A stretch of DNA of 64,000 bases from Sulfitobacter delicatus (GTDB lineage: Bacteria; Pseudomonadota; Alphaproteobacteria; Rhodobacterales; Rhodobacteraceae). This document shows positions 37,277-46,847 of the stretch, piece after piece; within the stretch, counting starts at the first letter, position 1, and each line of letters begins with the position of its first letter. The stretch covers positions 372,001-436,000 of the forward strand of contig NZ_FNBP01000002.1 of the NCBI RefSeq assembly GCF_900102535.1, in the 5' to 3' direction. Made by a program: the position numbers and the translations under genes. Under the pieces are notes generated by a model. It did no database searches, had not been told where the DNA came from, and saw nothing but the letters and a program-made list of their open reading frames with translations.

Positions 37277-38677
37277 ATGGCCATTCAAAAACTCTATGCT
37301 GGCGTAAAGCTGCGGGAAACGCGCACCCGCGCGGGTCTGACGCAAAAGGACTTCGCCGCGCGGCTCGGCGTGTCCCTTCCCTACCTCAACCAGATGGAAA
37401 ACAATAACCGGCCCGTCAGCACCGCCGTCGTGCTGGCGCTGGCCTCCGAGTTTGGCCTGGACGTCACCGAGCTTTCCAGCGGCGACGGCGAGCGTCTGGT
37501 CAGCGATCTGCGCGAGGCGCTAGCCGATCCGATCTTTGCAGGCAGCATGCCCCCCATGGCCGACATCCGCCTAACCGCCTCAAACGCGCCGGGGCTGGCC
37601 CATGCCTTCCTGTCTCTGCATCAAAGCTACCGACAGGTGCATGAACGCCTCGCCTCGCTGGATGAAGCCTTGGGCCGCGAGGACGCCCGCGCCATGCCCT
37701 CGCCTTGGGAAGAGGTCCGCGACTTCTTCCACTATTGCGACAATTACATCGACGCCGTCGACCGCGCCGCCGAGCACTTCGCCACCCGCGACGGCAGCCC
37801 CGGCAACACCCGCGTCGCTGCGGTAACGGCCCTCGCGAACGTTGGGGTCACGGTGGAGTTCGACGACGTCGACCGGCTGCGCGACTTCGACCCTGCCCGT
37901 AAAGTACTGCGTATCTCCGCCCGCGCAGCGCCCGAGACGCAGACCTTTCAACTGCTGCTGCAAGTCGCCTTGTCGCGCCAAGACGCGCTGATTGAAGCGA
38001 CGCTCGATCTGGCTCGCTTTCACAGCCCCGCCGCCCGCGACATCGCCAAAATCGGCCTGGCCAACTATTTCGCCGGGGCGGCCCTGCTGCCTTATGAACG
38101 CTTTCTGGAAAAAGCCCGCGCCTGCCGCCATGATCTCGAGGTGCTCGCGACCCATTTTGGCGCCTCAATCGAGCAAGTGGCGCATCGGCTATCGACCCTG
38201 CAACGGCCCGGCGCCAAGGGCATCCCCTTCTTCTTTGTCCGTGTCGATCAGGCGGGTACGATCACCAAACGTCACTCCGCCACGCGCCTGCAATTTGCGC
38301 GATTTGGCGGTGCTTGCCCGCTGTGGAATGTTCACCGCGCCTTTGAGACGCCGGGCCGCTTTCTACGCCAACTGGCCGAGACGCCGGACGGCGTGCGTTA
38401 CATCAGTCTGGCGCGGGACATCTCGAAACCGGCGGGCCGCTTCGGCGCCCCGGTGCGGCGCTATGCCATCGCCCTTGGCTGCGAAGTGCGCCATGCGCCC
38501 GCGCTGGTCTATGCCGATGGAATGGATGTCACCCGCAGCGATGCCTTTGAACCGATTGGCATTTCCTGCCGCATTTGCGAGCGGCGCGATTGCCACCAAC
38601 GTTCCGTCCCACCCTTGGAACGGCAGCTCGTCGTCGATCCGCATCTGCGCGACGTGCTGCCCTACCGCGTCGAATAA
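37277..38677 (+). CDS. pccR: PccR, short-chain acyl-CoA regulator (ScfR family)
   Basis: A 466-residue XRE-family regulator. The helix-turn-helix is at residues 8-63 (LRETRTRAGLTQKDFAARLGVSLPYLNQMENNNRPVS), followed by a long effector region with an IrrE/DUF955-like helix segment (GLANYFAGAALLPYERFLEKA) and a C-terminal DUF2083-type domain ending CRICERRDCHQR, with clustered cysteines. This is the layout of ScfR regulators; the R. sphaeroides PccR activates pccB when propionyl-CoA is present. The DNA boxes in front of it and pccB support this identity over the related glyoxylate-bypass regulators. It is convergent with a thermonuclease-like gene, the two stops abutting. Confidence 0.88.
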   Translation: MAIQKLYAGVKLRETRTRAGLTQKDFAARLGVSLPYLNQMENNNRPVSTAVVLALASEFGLDVTELSSGDGERLVSDLREALADPIFAGSMPPMADIRLTASNAPGLAHAFLSLHQSYRQVHERLASLDEALGREDARAMPSPWEEVRDFFHYCDNYIDAVDRAAEHFATRDGSPGNTRVAAVTALANVGVTVEFDDVDRLRDFDPARKVLRISARAAPETQTFQLLLQVALSRQDALIEATLDLARFHSPAARDIAKIGLANYFAGAALLPYERFLEKARACRHDLEVLATHFGASIEQVAHRLSTLQRPGAKGIPFFFVRVDQAGTITKRHSATRLQFARFGGACPLWNVHRAFETPGRFLRQLAETPDGVRYISLARDISKPAGRFGAPVRRYAIALGCEVRHAPALVYADGMDVTRSDAFEPIGISCRICERRDCHQRSVPPLERQLVVDPHLRDVLPYRVE

Positions 38678-39346
38678 TCAGCGCCGCGCGCGCCGCCAGC
38701 CTGCGCCACGCGCTTCGGCTTCCGAACAGAACCAGCGCTCGCCTTTACCGGTGTTGATGCGGGTCCGGCTATAGAAGTCCTGCCCCGGCAGATGATAGAT
38801 CTTCGTGCCCTTGGCGCTGATATTGCCTTTGATCTGGCAGCTTCCCTCGGCGCGCGCGGGCTCGGCTCCGCTGCGGCGGGTCACCCGGTAGCGGGCGGGG
38901 GAGATTGTCTTGAACCCATGTATCCCGCGTTCCGCGACAAAGGCGGCTTTTTCGTCCAGATCATAATCCATCGCATATTTGCGATAGGCAAAAGCCAGCC
39001 CTTCTTGCACCAACATACGCCCCACATCAGCGCCACCGACAAAGCAGCGCGCAACAACACGGTCATAGCGGTCGCGGTCCAGCGCTTCGCAACGCGCCTG
39101 TGCGCCCTGATAGCGGTCTCGCACCTGACGAGTCGTCCAATCCCCGCAGGCCCAAGGCTGCCCGCCTTCGGTCTCGCAAGTCTGCGCCGCTTCCAAAGCG
39201 TCAATCCCGTGCAGGCGCACACGCGTATCGCCCACGTCAAACGTATCGCCATCAATGACGCGCACAGCGCCGCTAATCCCCTGCGCCGAAGCGGCCCCGA
39301 AAGACAGCGTCAGCGTGAGGGCAAAGAGTGAACAAATTCTTAACAT
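38678..39346 (-). CDS. Secreted staphylococcal-nuclease-like protein
   Basis: A 222-residue exported protein. The signal peptide ends near residue 21 (FGAASAQ). The SNase fold follows: VIDGDTFDVGDTRVRLHGIDALE at the start and GLAFAYRKYAMDYDLDEKAAFVAERGIHG near the end. The family's three active-site residues (Asp in DGDT, Arg in RVRL and a late Arg in RDRYDRVVARC) appear present, though these short bacterial homologues are often of unproven activity. The C-terminus (QIKGNISAKGTKIYHLPGQDFY) is the extra module common in Rhodobacterales members. It may degrade extracellular nucleic acid. Confidence 0.85.
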   Translation of the reverse strand: MLRICSLFALTLTLSFGAASAQGISGAVRVIDGDTFDVGDTRVRLHGIDALEAAQTCETEGGQPWACGDWTTRQVRDRYQGAQARCEALDRDRYDRVVARCFVGGADVGRMLVQEGLAFAYRKYAMDYDLDEKAAFVAERGIHGFKTISPARYRVTRRSGAEPARAEGSCQIKGNISAKGTKIYHLPGQDFYSRTRINTGKGERWFCSEAEARGAGWRRARR

Positions 39347-39407
39347 GGGGCAGGTATGACGCCCTGCTCGGCGCCCTGCAAGGCGAGATGTTAAGAGAGG
39401 TTAACGC

Positions 39408-41066
39408 TCAGCGCTGCGCCACCTGCCAGTTCGGATGCAGCCAAGGCTCCTCATTCGCCCGCGGCAGCGGATCGCGGCCCAAAAGCAGGTCCGAGACCTT
39501 CTCCCCCACCATGATCGACGGCGCATTGAGGTTGCCATTGGTGATGCGCGGGAAGATCGAACTATCGGCGACGCGCAGCCCCTCAACGCCAATCACCTGC
39601 GCCTGTGGGTCAACCACCGCGCCCGGATCATCCGCCGCCCCCATGCGGCAGGTGCCGCAAGGATGGTAGGCGCTCTCGGCATGTTCGGCGATGAAACTGT
39701 CAAGCTCGGCATCCGATTGCAGCGCCGCGCCGGGCTGGATTTCGTGCTTCACGAAAGGTTTGAACGCCTCTTGGCCGAAAATCTCGCGCGTGAGGCGGAT
39801 ACAGGTGCGGAACTCCTCCCAATCATCGGGGTGCGACATGTAATTAAAGCGGATGCGCGGCGCCTCTGCCGGGTCTGCCGAGCGCAGCGTAATGTCGCCG
39901 CGCGATTTGGAGCGCATCGGGCCGGTATGGGCCTGAAACCCATGCCCCTCGGCGGCTGCCTGCCCGTCATAGCGCACGGCGATGGGCAGGAAATGGTATT
40001 GAATATCAGGGTATTCGACGCCGGGCTTCGAGCGGATGAAGGCCGCGGATTCAAACTGGTTCGAGGCGCCCATGCCGGTCTTGGTAAAGAGCCACTGCGC
40101 CCCGATCACCGCTTTCGACAGCAGGTTCCAATGCTTGTAAAGCGTGATTGGCTGGCTCGACGCCATCTGGATATAGAGCTCCAGATGGTCCTGCAGGTTC
40201 TGCCCCACGCCGGGACGGTCAGCGACCACCTCGATGCCATGTTCCGCCAGATGCGCCGCCGAACCGATGCCCGAGAGCATCAGCAGTTTCGGCGAGTTGA
40301 TCGAGGACGCGGCCAACACCACTTCGCGCTGCGCGCGGATGATTTCTGTCGCCGCGCCGCGCTTGACCTCCACGCCCACGGCGCGCCCGTCCTCAATCAC
40401 CACCCGCTGCGCCAAAGCGCGGATCAGCGTCACATTCCCAGTCTTCTGCGCAGGCCGCAGATAGGCATTCGCCGCCGACCAGCGCCGCCCGTTCCAGACG
40501 GTCTGCTCCATCGGGCCAAAGCCCTCTTGTTTCTCGCCGTTATAATCCTCGGTCACCTGATAGCCCGCCTGCGCGCCCGCCTGCACAAAGGCATCAAACA
40601 GCGGATTGGCACGCGGCCCCCGGCTCACATGCAAAGGCCCGTCCTTGCCACGCCAGGCCTGATCGCCGCCGTGGCCGCCCTCGTGCCAAGTCTCCATGCG
40701 CTTGTAATAGGGCAGCACGTCGGCATAGCCCCAGCCCTGCGCGCCGCTCTCTTCCCAATGGTCGAAATCCTTGGCGTGGCCGCGCACATAGACCATGCCG
40801 TTAATCGAGGACGAGCCGCCGATGACCTTGCCACGCGGGCAGACCAATTCGCGCCCGTTCAAATGCGGCTCCGGCTCGGATTTATAGCCCCAGTCATAGC
40901 GCGGCATGTTCATCGGATAGCTGAGCGCCGCCGGCATCTGAATGAACGGCCCCGCGTCGCTGCCGCCATGTTCGATGATCGTAACCTTGCGGCCCGCCTC
41001 GGCCAGACGGTAGGCCATGGCGCAACCCGCAGAGCCCGCGCCGACGATGACAAATTCAGCTTCCAT
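39408..41066 (-). CDS. betA: Choline dehydrogenase
   Basis: A 552-residue FAD enzyme of the GMC family that oxidises choline to betaine aldehyde at the inner face of the membrane. The dinucleotide fold is [19 protein letters not shown], a GMC signature region is [24 protein letters not shown], and the C-terminal active-site part includes [11 protein letters not shown] and [19 protein letters not shown]. Length is normal. AAGGGG precedes the ATG. It is the last gene of betI-betB-betA, so it should be derepressed by choline through BetI. Confidence 0.95.
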   Translation of the reverse strand: MEAEFVIVGAGSAGCAMAYRLAEAGRKVTIIEHGGSDAGPFIQMPAALSYPMNMPRYDWGYKSEPEPHLNGRELVCPRGKVIGGSSSINGMVYVRGHAKDFDHWEESGAQGWGYADVLPYYKRMETWHEGGHGGDQAWRGKDGPLHVSRGPRANPLFDAFVQAGAQAGYQVTEDYNGEKQEGFGPMEQTVWNGRRWSAANAYLRPAQKTGNVTLIRALAQRVVIEDGRAVGVEVKRGAATEIIRAQREVVLAASSINSPKLLMLSGIGSAAHLAEHGIEVVADRPGVGQNLQDHLELYIQMASSQPITLYKHWNLLSKAVIGAQWLFTKTGMGASNQFESAAFIRSKPGVEYPDIQYHFLPIAVRYDGQAAAEGHGFQAHTGPMRSKSRGDITLRSADPAEAPRIRFNYMSHPDDWEEFRTCIRLTREIFGQEAFKPFVKHEIQPGAALQSDAELDSFIAEHAESAYHPCGTCRMGAADDPGAVVDPQAQVIGVEGLRVADSSIFPRITNGNLNAPSIMVGEKVSDLLLGRDPLPRANEEPWLHPNWQVAQR

Positions 41067-41148
41067 TCGTTTCCCCTTCCGTGGGTCCGCACGGGTGTGG
41101 GGCAGCGCCCGGCAAGGCTGACGCGCGCTGCTCCCTCACTTTCGTCGT

Positions 41149-42606
41149 TCAGAACGGCGCTTCGACATCGCCCATGCGTACATAGACCGACTTTAACTGG
41201 CTGTAGTGGTTGATCGCCGCCTTGGAATTCTCGCGCCCGACGCCGGAGTTCTTCATCCCGCCAAAGGGCGCTTCGACCGGCGCGTCGTTATAGGTGTTGA
41301 TGTAGCAAGTGCCCGCCTCAAACGCGGCTGCCACTCGGTGTGCGCGGCTGAGGTCATTGGTAAAGACGCCCGCTGCGAGGCCATACTCGGTGGCATTGGC
41401 GCGGGCCATGACCTCTGCCTCATCCTCGAAATCCAAGACCGCCATGACAGGGCCAAAAATCTCTTCGCGGGCGATCACCATGCCGTCTTTGACATCGGCA
41501 AAGACCGTGGGCTGCATGTAAAAACCGTCGCGCTCAATCCGCTGGCCGCCATAGACCAGACGCGCGCCTTCGGCCTCGCCCTTTGCGACATAGTCCAGCG
41601 CGATCTGCATCTGGCGTTCGCTGACCATCGGGCCAAAGCTGGTGTCGGGGTCCATCGGGTCGCCGACCACCGCGTCGCCTAGCCGTTCGGCGAGGCGTGC
41701 GAGAAATGCTTCCTTGATGTCGCGGTGCACGAAGACCCGCGTGCCGTTGGAACAGATCTGACCGGAGCTGTAAAAATTGCCCAAGATCGCGCCGCTAATC
41801 GCGTTCTCGATGTCGGCATCTTCAAAGACGATCATGGGGGACTTGCCGCCCAGTTCCATCGTCACATGCTTGATACCCTCCGCCGCCGCGGCATAGACCT
41901 TGCGGCCCGTCGGCACCGACCCGGTGAGCGAGACCTTATCAACACGCGGATCAGTCACTAGCGACTGGCCCACTTCACCCATGCCCTGCACCACGTTGAA
42001 CAGGCCCGCAGGCAGCCCGGCCTCGACCAAAATCTCCGCCACCTTCAAAGCACAAAGCGGCGTGGTTTCAGACGGCTTAAAGATCATCGCATTGCCGCAA
42101 GCCAACGCGGGCGCGGCCTTCCAGCAGGCGATCTGCGTCGGGTAGTTCCACGCCCCGATGCCCACGCAAAGGCCAAGCGCCTCGCGGCGGGTGTAGACCC
42201 AGTCTTCGCCCAATTGTATGTGCTCCCCCGTCAGGCTGCCCGCCAGCCCGCCGAAATACTCCAGCGCATCGGCCCCGCTGGTGGCATCGGCCACGGAGGT
42301 TTCCTGATACGGCTTGCCAGTATCATAGGTCTCGAGCACCGACAGATCGTGGTTACGATCGCGGATCATATCGGCGGCCCGGCGCAGCACGCGGCCCCGC
42401 TCGGTGCCGCTCATCGCCGCCCATGCGGCCTGTGCTTTGCGGGCCGAGGTGATGGCTTGCTCAACAATTGCGGGCGTCGCGGCGTAGACCGTGGCGATGG
42501 TCTCGCCCGTGGCGGGGTAGATCACCGGGATCGGCGTGCCGGCTGTGTCTTCGACGTAAGCGCCATCGATGAAGTGGCTGGCGTTGGGTTGGGGATCATA
42601 GGGCAT
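41149..42606 (-). CDS. betB: Betaine aldehyde dehydrogenase
   Basis: A 485-residue NAD(P)-dependent aldehyde dehydrogenase making glycine betaine. Key features are [29 protein letters not shown] for cofactor binding, [16 protein letters not shown] with the general-base glutamate, and [15 protein letters not shown] with the catalytic cysteine. It ends [39 protein letters not shown] as BetB proteins do. The ATG at 42606 has AAGAAGG upstream. It lies between betI and betA on the same strand, and glycine betaine is the expected osmoprotectant product. Confidence 0.95.
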   Translation of the reverse strand: MPYDPQPNASHFIDGAYVEDTAGTPIPVIYPATGETIATVYAATPAIVEQAITSARKAQAAWAAMSGTERGRVLRRAADMIRDRNHDLSVLETYDTGKPYQETSVADATSGADALEYFGGLAGSLTGEHIQLGEDWVYTRREALGLCVGIGAWNYPTQIACWKAAPALACGNAMIFKPSETTPLCALKVAEILVEAGLPAGLFNVVQGMGEVGQSLVTDPRVDKVSLTGSVPTGRKVYAAAAEGIKHVTMELGGKSPMIVFEDADIENAISGAILGNFYSSGQICSNGTRVFVHRDIKEAFLARLAERLGDAVVGDPMDPDTSFGPMVSERQMQIALDYVAKGEAEGARLVYGGQRIERDGFYMQPTVFADVKDGMVIAREEIFGPVMAVLDFEDEAEVMARANATEYGLAAGVFTNDLSRAHRVAAAFEAGTCYINTYNDAPVEAPFGGMKNSGVGRENSKAAINHYSQLKSVYVRMGDVEAPF

Positions 42607-42630
42607 TGCAATAACCTTCTTGCCTTCGGC

Positions 42631-42654
42631 GAAAGTATTTGGGGCCAAAAAGAG
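42631..42654 (-). repeat. Partial copy of the interspersed TTTTTGGCC motif
   Basis: On the minus strand the sequence reads CTCTTTTTGGCCCCAAATAC followed by TTTC. It shares the core of the two longer copies at 46737-46791 and 55311-55362 but lacks their GC-rich hairpin. It lies in the betI-betB gap. Confidence 0.5.
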
Positions 42655-42692
42655 CGAACACTGGCAGCCAGCCTCGCGCTTAATGGCCGTGT

Positions 42693-43268
42693 TTAGCGGC
42701 CTGCTTTCAGCAGCAGGTCGAGTGTGTAGAGCGCCCGGGTCATGGCCTCGGCGGCGCTGACGTTGTCCGAGAGGGCGGCGCGCAGATAGAGCCCGTCGAT
42801 CAGCGCGGCCAAAGTGTCGGCGTCGCCTTCGGGCTGGGGGCTGATCGGGCGCAGCGCATAGGTGAGGTTCGAGCGCAGCCGCCGTTGATAGACCGTCAGC
42901 AGCCGCCGCGTTTCGGGGTTGGTCCGTGCGCCCGCATAGAGCGTCATCCATGCGCTGACCGTGCCGGGGTGAAAGCCGGTGTCGTCAAAGCTTGCCACGA
43001 TGATCGCCGCCGCCCGGTCATGCGGCGTGCGCGCTGTGGCCAGACGCTGGCGCACCCCCGCGGCATATTCCGACAGGATATGGCGCATTGCGGCGAGGAA
43101 GATCTGGTTCTTGCCGCCGAAATAGTGATGCGCCAGCGCGCTCGACATGCCCGCCCGCTTGGCGATCTGGCTCACGGTCACATCCAGCGACTGTGCGGCA
43201 CCGATCTCGGCGATGGTGGCTTTGACCAGCGCAGAGCGGCGAATGGGTTCCATTCCGACTTTGGGCAT
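42693..43268 (-). CDS. betI: BetI, choline-responsive TetR repressor
   Basis: A 191-residue TetR-family regulator. The opening [53 protein letters not shown] is characteristic of BetI, including the helix-turn-helix at about residues 30-50. The C-terminal domain senses choline. The ATG at 43268 is chosen on this basis; longer frames add non-BetI sequence. It is the first gene of the operon, and a 14-base perfect palindrome stands 50 bases upstream as a likely operator. Confidence 0.93.
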   Translation of the reverse strand: MPKVGMEPIRRSALVKATIAEIGAAQSLDVTVSQIAKRAGMSSALAHHYFGGKNQIFLAAMRHILSEYAAGVRQRLATARTPHDRAAAIIVASFDDTGFHPGTVSAWMTLYAGARTNPETRRLLTVYQRRLRSNLTYALRPISPQPEGDADTLAALIDGLYLRAALSDNVSAAEAMTRALYTLDLLLKAGR

Positions 43269-43317
43269 TGGATTCGGATCCTTTGACGCGTGACCGCCAC
43301 AGGATAGGGGATTTTTT

Positions 43318-43331
43318 ATTGACGCGTCAAT
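43318..43331. promoter_or_regulatory. Perfect palindrome, probable BetI operator
   Basis: ATTGACGCGTCAAT is a perfect 14-base palindrome 50 bases before betI. A second partial copy, TTGACGCGT, lies at 43283-43291. TetR-type repressors such as BetI bind symmetric sites of this size; identity is inferred from position. Confidence 0.65.
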
Positions 43332-43356
43332 CAAGTACCGGAGGCCGCCGCGCCTA

Positions 43357-44286
43357 TCAGAACTTTGTCGCGTGTGCCGGAGGTGTCACCTCCCGTTTCA
43401 GCATCGCTTCGCGCCATGTGATAAAGGTGACCGAACCCAAAATCACCGCGCCGCCGAGCACCACCCAGATGTCCACCGGCTCGGCAAAAACCACCACGCC
43501 AAGGATCGTGGCCCAGACCAATTGCAGGAAAGTCACCGGCTGCGTCACCGTCACCGGAGCAGCGGCAAAGGCCAAGGTCATCGTGAAATGCCCCGCCGTG
43601 GCAAAGAAGGCGACGCCGGCGAGGATTAGCAGTTCCTGCGGTGTCGGCGTGATCCAGACAGCAAAGGCAAAAGGCGCGAGCCCAATGGTGACGAAGATCG
43701 ACAGCATGGTGACGATCATCACCGGGCGCGCTTCATCCGCGAGGACTTTGGCCAAGAGGTAAGACCCGGCAAAGACCACCGCCGCCAGCAGCATCGCCAG
43801 ATGCCCGGTCGAGACTTCGCGAAAACCGGGCCGCAGGATGATCGCCGCCCCCGCCAGCCCCAGACAGACCGCCACGATCCGCCGTGCGGCGAGCTTTTCG
43901 CCAAGGAAAATCGCCGCCCCTACCGTGACATAGATCGGCGCAAGGTAGTTCATCGCCGTCACCTCGGCAATTGGCAGACGGGTCATGGCGTAGAACCACA
44001 AGATCACGCCGCCCGCGTGAAAAAACCCCCGCATCCCGAACAGGCCCCATTGCCGCTTGCTCACCGGGGTTGCCAGCAGCGAGCGCAGGATCGGCAGGAC
44101 AAAGACCAGCCCCATAGCATAGCGCAGGAATGCCGCCTCGGCCGAGGGCAGGCGCGGCCCCATGTATTTGACCAGCGCGGTGACGCCGATGAAGCACGCC
44201 CCCGTCACCAGCATCCAAAAGACCCCGACAAGCGGGCGGTTGGCGGGAACGGGGATGTCGGGTGTGGTGGCGGGGCTTTGTGTCAT
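43357..44286 (-). CDS. EamA/DMT-family permease
   Basis: A 309-residue inner-membrane protein with ten predicted spans in two EamA repeats: the first ends with YVTVGAAIFLGEKLAARRIVAVCLGLAGAAIIL, and the second with ATILGVVVFAEPVDIWVVLGGAVILGSV. Drug/metabolite transporters of this type usually export small metabolites. The start at 44286 (MTQSPATTPDI) has AAAGGG upstream. It lies upstream of the BetI operator on the same strand and downstream of argO by 55 bases. Substrate unknown. Confidence 0.9.
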   Translation of the reverse strand: MTQSPATTPDIPVPANRPLVGVFWMLVTGACFIGVTALVKYMGPRLPSAEAAFLRYAMGLVFVLPILRSLLATPVSKRQWGLFGMRGFFHAGGVILWFYAMTRLPIAEVTAMNYLAPIYVTVGAAIFLGEKLAARRIVAVCLGLAGAAIILRPGFREVSTGHLAMLLAAVVFAGSYLLAKVLADEARPVMIVTMLSIFVTIGLAPFAFAVWITPTPQELLILAGVAFFATAGHFTMTLAFAAAPVTVTQPVTFLQLVWATILGVVVFAEPVDIWVVLGGAVILGSVTFITWREAMLKREVTPPAHATKF

Positions 44287-44341
44287 GCCGCGACCCTTTC
44301 CCAAAGCGCTGCCAAGGGCAAGATGGGCGCGGCATATTTCT

Positions 44342-44941
44342 TTACATCACAAGTAATTTCACCGCGATGGCCCACATGGTCAGCGCAATCACGCCGTCCA
44401 GCACCTGCCAACTGCGCGGCTTGGCAAAGAGCGGCGCGAGTAGCCGTGCGCCATAGCCGAGCGCGAAGAAGAAAACGAAACTGGCTAGCGCTGCGCCGAT
44501 GCCAAAGCTCAGCCGGTCGGGATATTGAGCCGAGATCGAGCCCAGCAGCACCAGCGTATCGAGATAGACATGCGGGTTCAGCCAAGTCAGCGCCAGTAGG
44601 GTCAGGATCGCCTTGCCCAAGCTGCGAGTCGCCTGCCCCTCTGCCTCCAGCGCTTCGCCGCCGCGCCAGGCCGAGACCGCGTTGCGCCAGCCGTACCACA
44701 GCAAAAACGCCGCCCCGCCATAGCGCATCAGCGGCCCAAACCATGGCGCGGCTTCGGCCAGCGCGCCAAAGCCCGCCACCCCCGCCGTGATCAGGATTGC
44801 GTCAGAGACCGCGCAGACAAGGCAGACCGGCAGCACATGCTCGCGCCGCAGCCCTTGACGCAGGACGAAGGCGTTTTGCGCGCCGATCGCCATGATGAGC
44901 GTGAGGCTCAGGGCAAAGCCGGGGAGAAAGGAGGTGAGCAT
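44342..44941 (-). CDS. argO: Arginine/lysine exporter of the LysE/ArgO family
   Basis: A 199-residue inner-membrane protein with about six spans. The start LPGFALSLTLIMAIGAQNAFVLRQGLRREHVLPVCLVCAVSDAILI is very close to the family consensus, and LTWLNPHVYLDTLVLLGSIS is the second signature. It exports basic amino acids when they accumulate. It is divergent from an ArgP-type LysR gene, 88 bases between starts, the standard arrangement for control of argO by ArgP. Confidence 0.92.
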   Translation of the reverse strand: MLTSFLPGFALSLTLIMAIGAQNAFVLRQGLRREHVLPVCLVCAVSDAILITAGVAGFGALAEAAPWFGPLMRYGGAAFLLWYGWRNAVSAWRGGEALEAEGQATRSLGKAILTLLALTWLNPHVYLDTLVLLGSISAQYPDRLSFGIGAALASFVFFFALGYGARLLAPLFAKPRSWQVLDGVIALTMWAIAVKLLVM

Positions 44942-45029
44942 CGGGCAATCCTGTCTTGTGTTGCCTTTGCTTAGCGGGGGCGCCAAGATTACTCAAATTC
45001 AATAGTTTTGGTGTGGATTAGAAAAACTT

Positions 45030-45911
45030 ATGCAGCTCGACAGCGCCCAGTTGACCGCCCTCGCCCATATCCTTCGGCTCGGCAGTTTCGACGCAGCGGC
45101 AGCGGCGCTTGGGGTAACCCCTTCGGCCATTTCCCAACGGCTCAAAGCGCTGGAAGACCGGGTTGGCGCCACATTGGTCCTGCGCGGCCAGCCCTGCACC
45201 CCTACGCCGCTCGGCCAGCGGCTGGCCAAACATGCCGAAGATGTCGCCCTGCTCGAAGCACAGGCCTTGGGCCAAGACACGGGCAGCGTCCCACCCCGGC
45301 TGCGGCTCGCCGTGCCCGCGGATGTGCTGGCGACTTGGCTGATTCCGGCGCTGGCCCAAGTGCCCGACATGCTCTTCGATCTGGTGATCGACGACCAAGA
45401 CACCTCCGCCGATTGGCTGCGCCGGGGCGAGGTCAGCGCGGCGGTCACCGGCCAGTCACGCGCAGCCCCCGGCTGCGATGTGACGCCGCTGGGTGCGATG
45501 CGCTACCACGCGACCGCTTGCCCGGCCTTCTGCGAAAAATGGTTCGCCCAAGGCGTCAACCCCGCCACACTGGCCGCCGCCCCCATGCTGACCTTTGACC
45601 GCAAGGACCAGCTACAGGTCCGCTGGCTGCATCAGAAAACCGGGAAACGGCTGACCCCGCCCAGCCACCACCTGCCCTCAAGCAACGGCTTCGTCGCCGC
45701 CGCGCAAGAAGGTTTGGGTTGGGGCATGAACCCCGCCCCGCTGGTGCAAAAGGATATGGAGGAAGGCCGCCTCGTCTCGCTCGACGAGGCGCTGCCCCTG
45801 GATGTGCCGCTCTATTGGCAGGTCGCACGGATCATGGCACCCGCGCTGGCCCCGCTCACCGCCGCCATCAAGGCCGCAGCGCGCGGGGCGCTGGTTCAAG
45901 AGGCGCGTTAA
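45030..45911 (+). CDS. argP: ArgP/LysG, LysR-type regulator of argO
   Basis: A 293-residue LysR-family regulator. The N-terminal helix-turn-helix is [27 protein letters not shown], and the effector domain starts near residue 90. The opening [22 protein letters not shown] is typical of ArgP (IciA/LysG), which activates the arginine or lysine exporter in response to the amino acid. The divergent argO gene supports this. The shared 88-base gap is AT-rich and contains CAAA and TTTG arms nine bases apart. Its stop interlocks with that of yebC in TTAA. Confidence 0.93.
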   Translation: MQLDSAQLTALAHILRLGSFDAAAAALGVTPSAISQRLKALEDRVGATLVLRGQPCTPTPLGQRLAKHAEDVALLEAQALGQDTGSVPPRLRLAVPADVLATWLIPALAQVPDMLFDLVIDDQDTSADWLRRGEVSAAVTGQSRAAPGCDVTPLGAMRYHATACPAFCEKWFAQGVNPATLAAAPMLTFDRKDQLQVRWLHQKTGKRLTPPSHHLPSSNGFVAAAQEGLGWGMNPAPLVQKDMEEGRLVSLDEALPLDVPLYWQVARIMAPALAPLTAAIKAAARGALVQEAR

Positions 45912-46648
45912 AGCTGCGCCATGACCTCGTCAGAGGCCTCGAAGTTCGTGGTGACGCGCTGCACATCATCGTCTTCCTCAAGCGCATCAACCAGCTTCAT
46001 CAGCTTTTCCATGGCCTCAAGGTCCATCTCTGTCGTCGTGGTCGGACGCCAGATCAGCTTGGTCGACTCCGACTCGCCCAACTCCGCCTCAAGCGCGGTG
46101 GACACATCGTTCAGGTCCGTATCAGCGCAATAGATCACGTGGCCGTCCTCAGAGCTTTCGACATCCTCGGCCCCGGCCTCAATCGCCGCCATCATCACCG
46201 TGTCCGCATCACCAACGGAGGCGGGGTAAATCACTTCACCCTTGCGCTCGAACATAAAGCCAACCGAGCCCGTCTCGCCCAGATTGCCGCCGTTCTTGGT
46301 AAAGGTCGAGCGCACGGTCGAAGCCGTCCGGTTGCGGTTGTCGGTCATCGCCTCAACGATCACCGCCACGCCGTTCGGGCCATAGCCCTCGTAACGGATT
46401 TCTTCGTAATCTTCGCCCTCACCGCCCACGGCCTTCTTGATCGCGCGTTCGATGTTGTCCTTGGGCATGGACTGGCCCTTGGCCTCTTTTACTGCCAGCC
46501 GCAGACGCGGGTTCTTTTCCGGGTCAGGGTCGCCCATCTTGGCCGCGATGGTGATTTCTTTGGAAAGTTTGGAAAACACCTTGGCGCGCAGCTTGTCCTG
46601 ACGGCCCTTGCGATGCTGGATGTTTGCCCATTTGGAGTGACCGGCCAT
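45908..46648 (-). CDS. yebC: YebC/PmpR family protein
   Basis: A 246-residue protein of the YebC family. The start [32 protein letters not shown] is nearly invariant across bacteria, followed by three alpha/beta domains ending [15 protein letters not shown]. Members have been described as DNA-binding regulators and, more recently, as factors easing ribosome stalling on difficult sequences such as polyproline. The start at 46648 fits the family. Convergent with argP with interlocked stops. Confidence 0.95.
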   Translation of the reverse strand: MAGHSKWANIQHRKGRQDKLRAKVFSKLSKEITIAAKMGDPDPEKNPRLRLAVKEAKGQSMPKDNIERAIKKAVGGEGEDYEEIRYEGYGPNGVAVIVEAMTDNRNRTASTVRSTFTKNGGNLGETGSVGFMFERKGEVIYPASVGDADTVMMAAIEAGAEDVESSEDGHVIYCADTDLNDVSTALEAELGESESTKLIWRPTTTTEMDLEAMEKLMKLVDALEEDDDVQRVTTNFEASDEVMAQL

Positions 46649-46736
46649 GAATACCTCGTTCTGGCAATGCGTTTGCGCCACTCTATATGCCAGCATCACC
46701 GCTGGAACAAGCCATGCGCCACCGCCGCCCTGCCCT

Positions 46737-46791
46737 GCTCTTTTTGGCCAAAAATACTTTCCGGGGGGTCCGGGGGGCGGAAAGCCCCCCG
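46737..46791 (+). repeat. Interspersed TTTTTGGCC element with GC hairpin
   Basis: The core CTCTTTTTGGCCAAAAATAC is followed by TTTCCGGGGGGTCC and a hairpin (CGGGGGGC 46771-46778, GCCCCCCG 46784-46791). A near-identical unit lies at 55311-55362. The element stands between the divergent yebC and SLC13 permease genes. Similar motifs are common between genes in Rhodobacterales; its function is not known to me. Confidence 0.7.
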
Positions 46792-46847
46792 CGTCGCCGC
46801 CACAGTTTCCCTCCCCCCCATTAGGGCAATCACGCTAGACCTATCTC

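Noticed and set aside
39435-41213. 592-codon plus-strand frame
   Set aside because: Antisense to betA, which has all GMC-family motifs.
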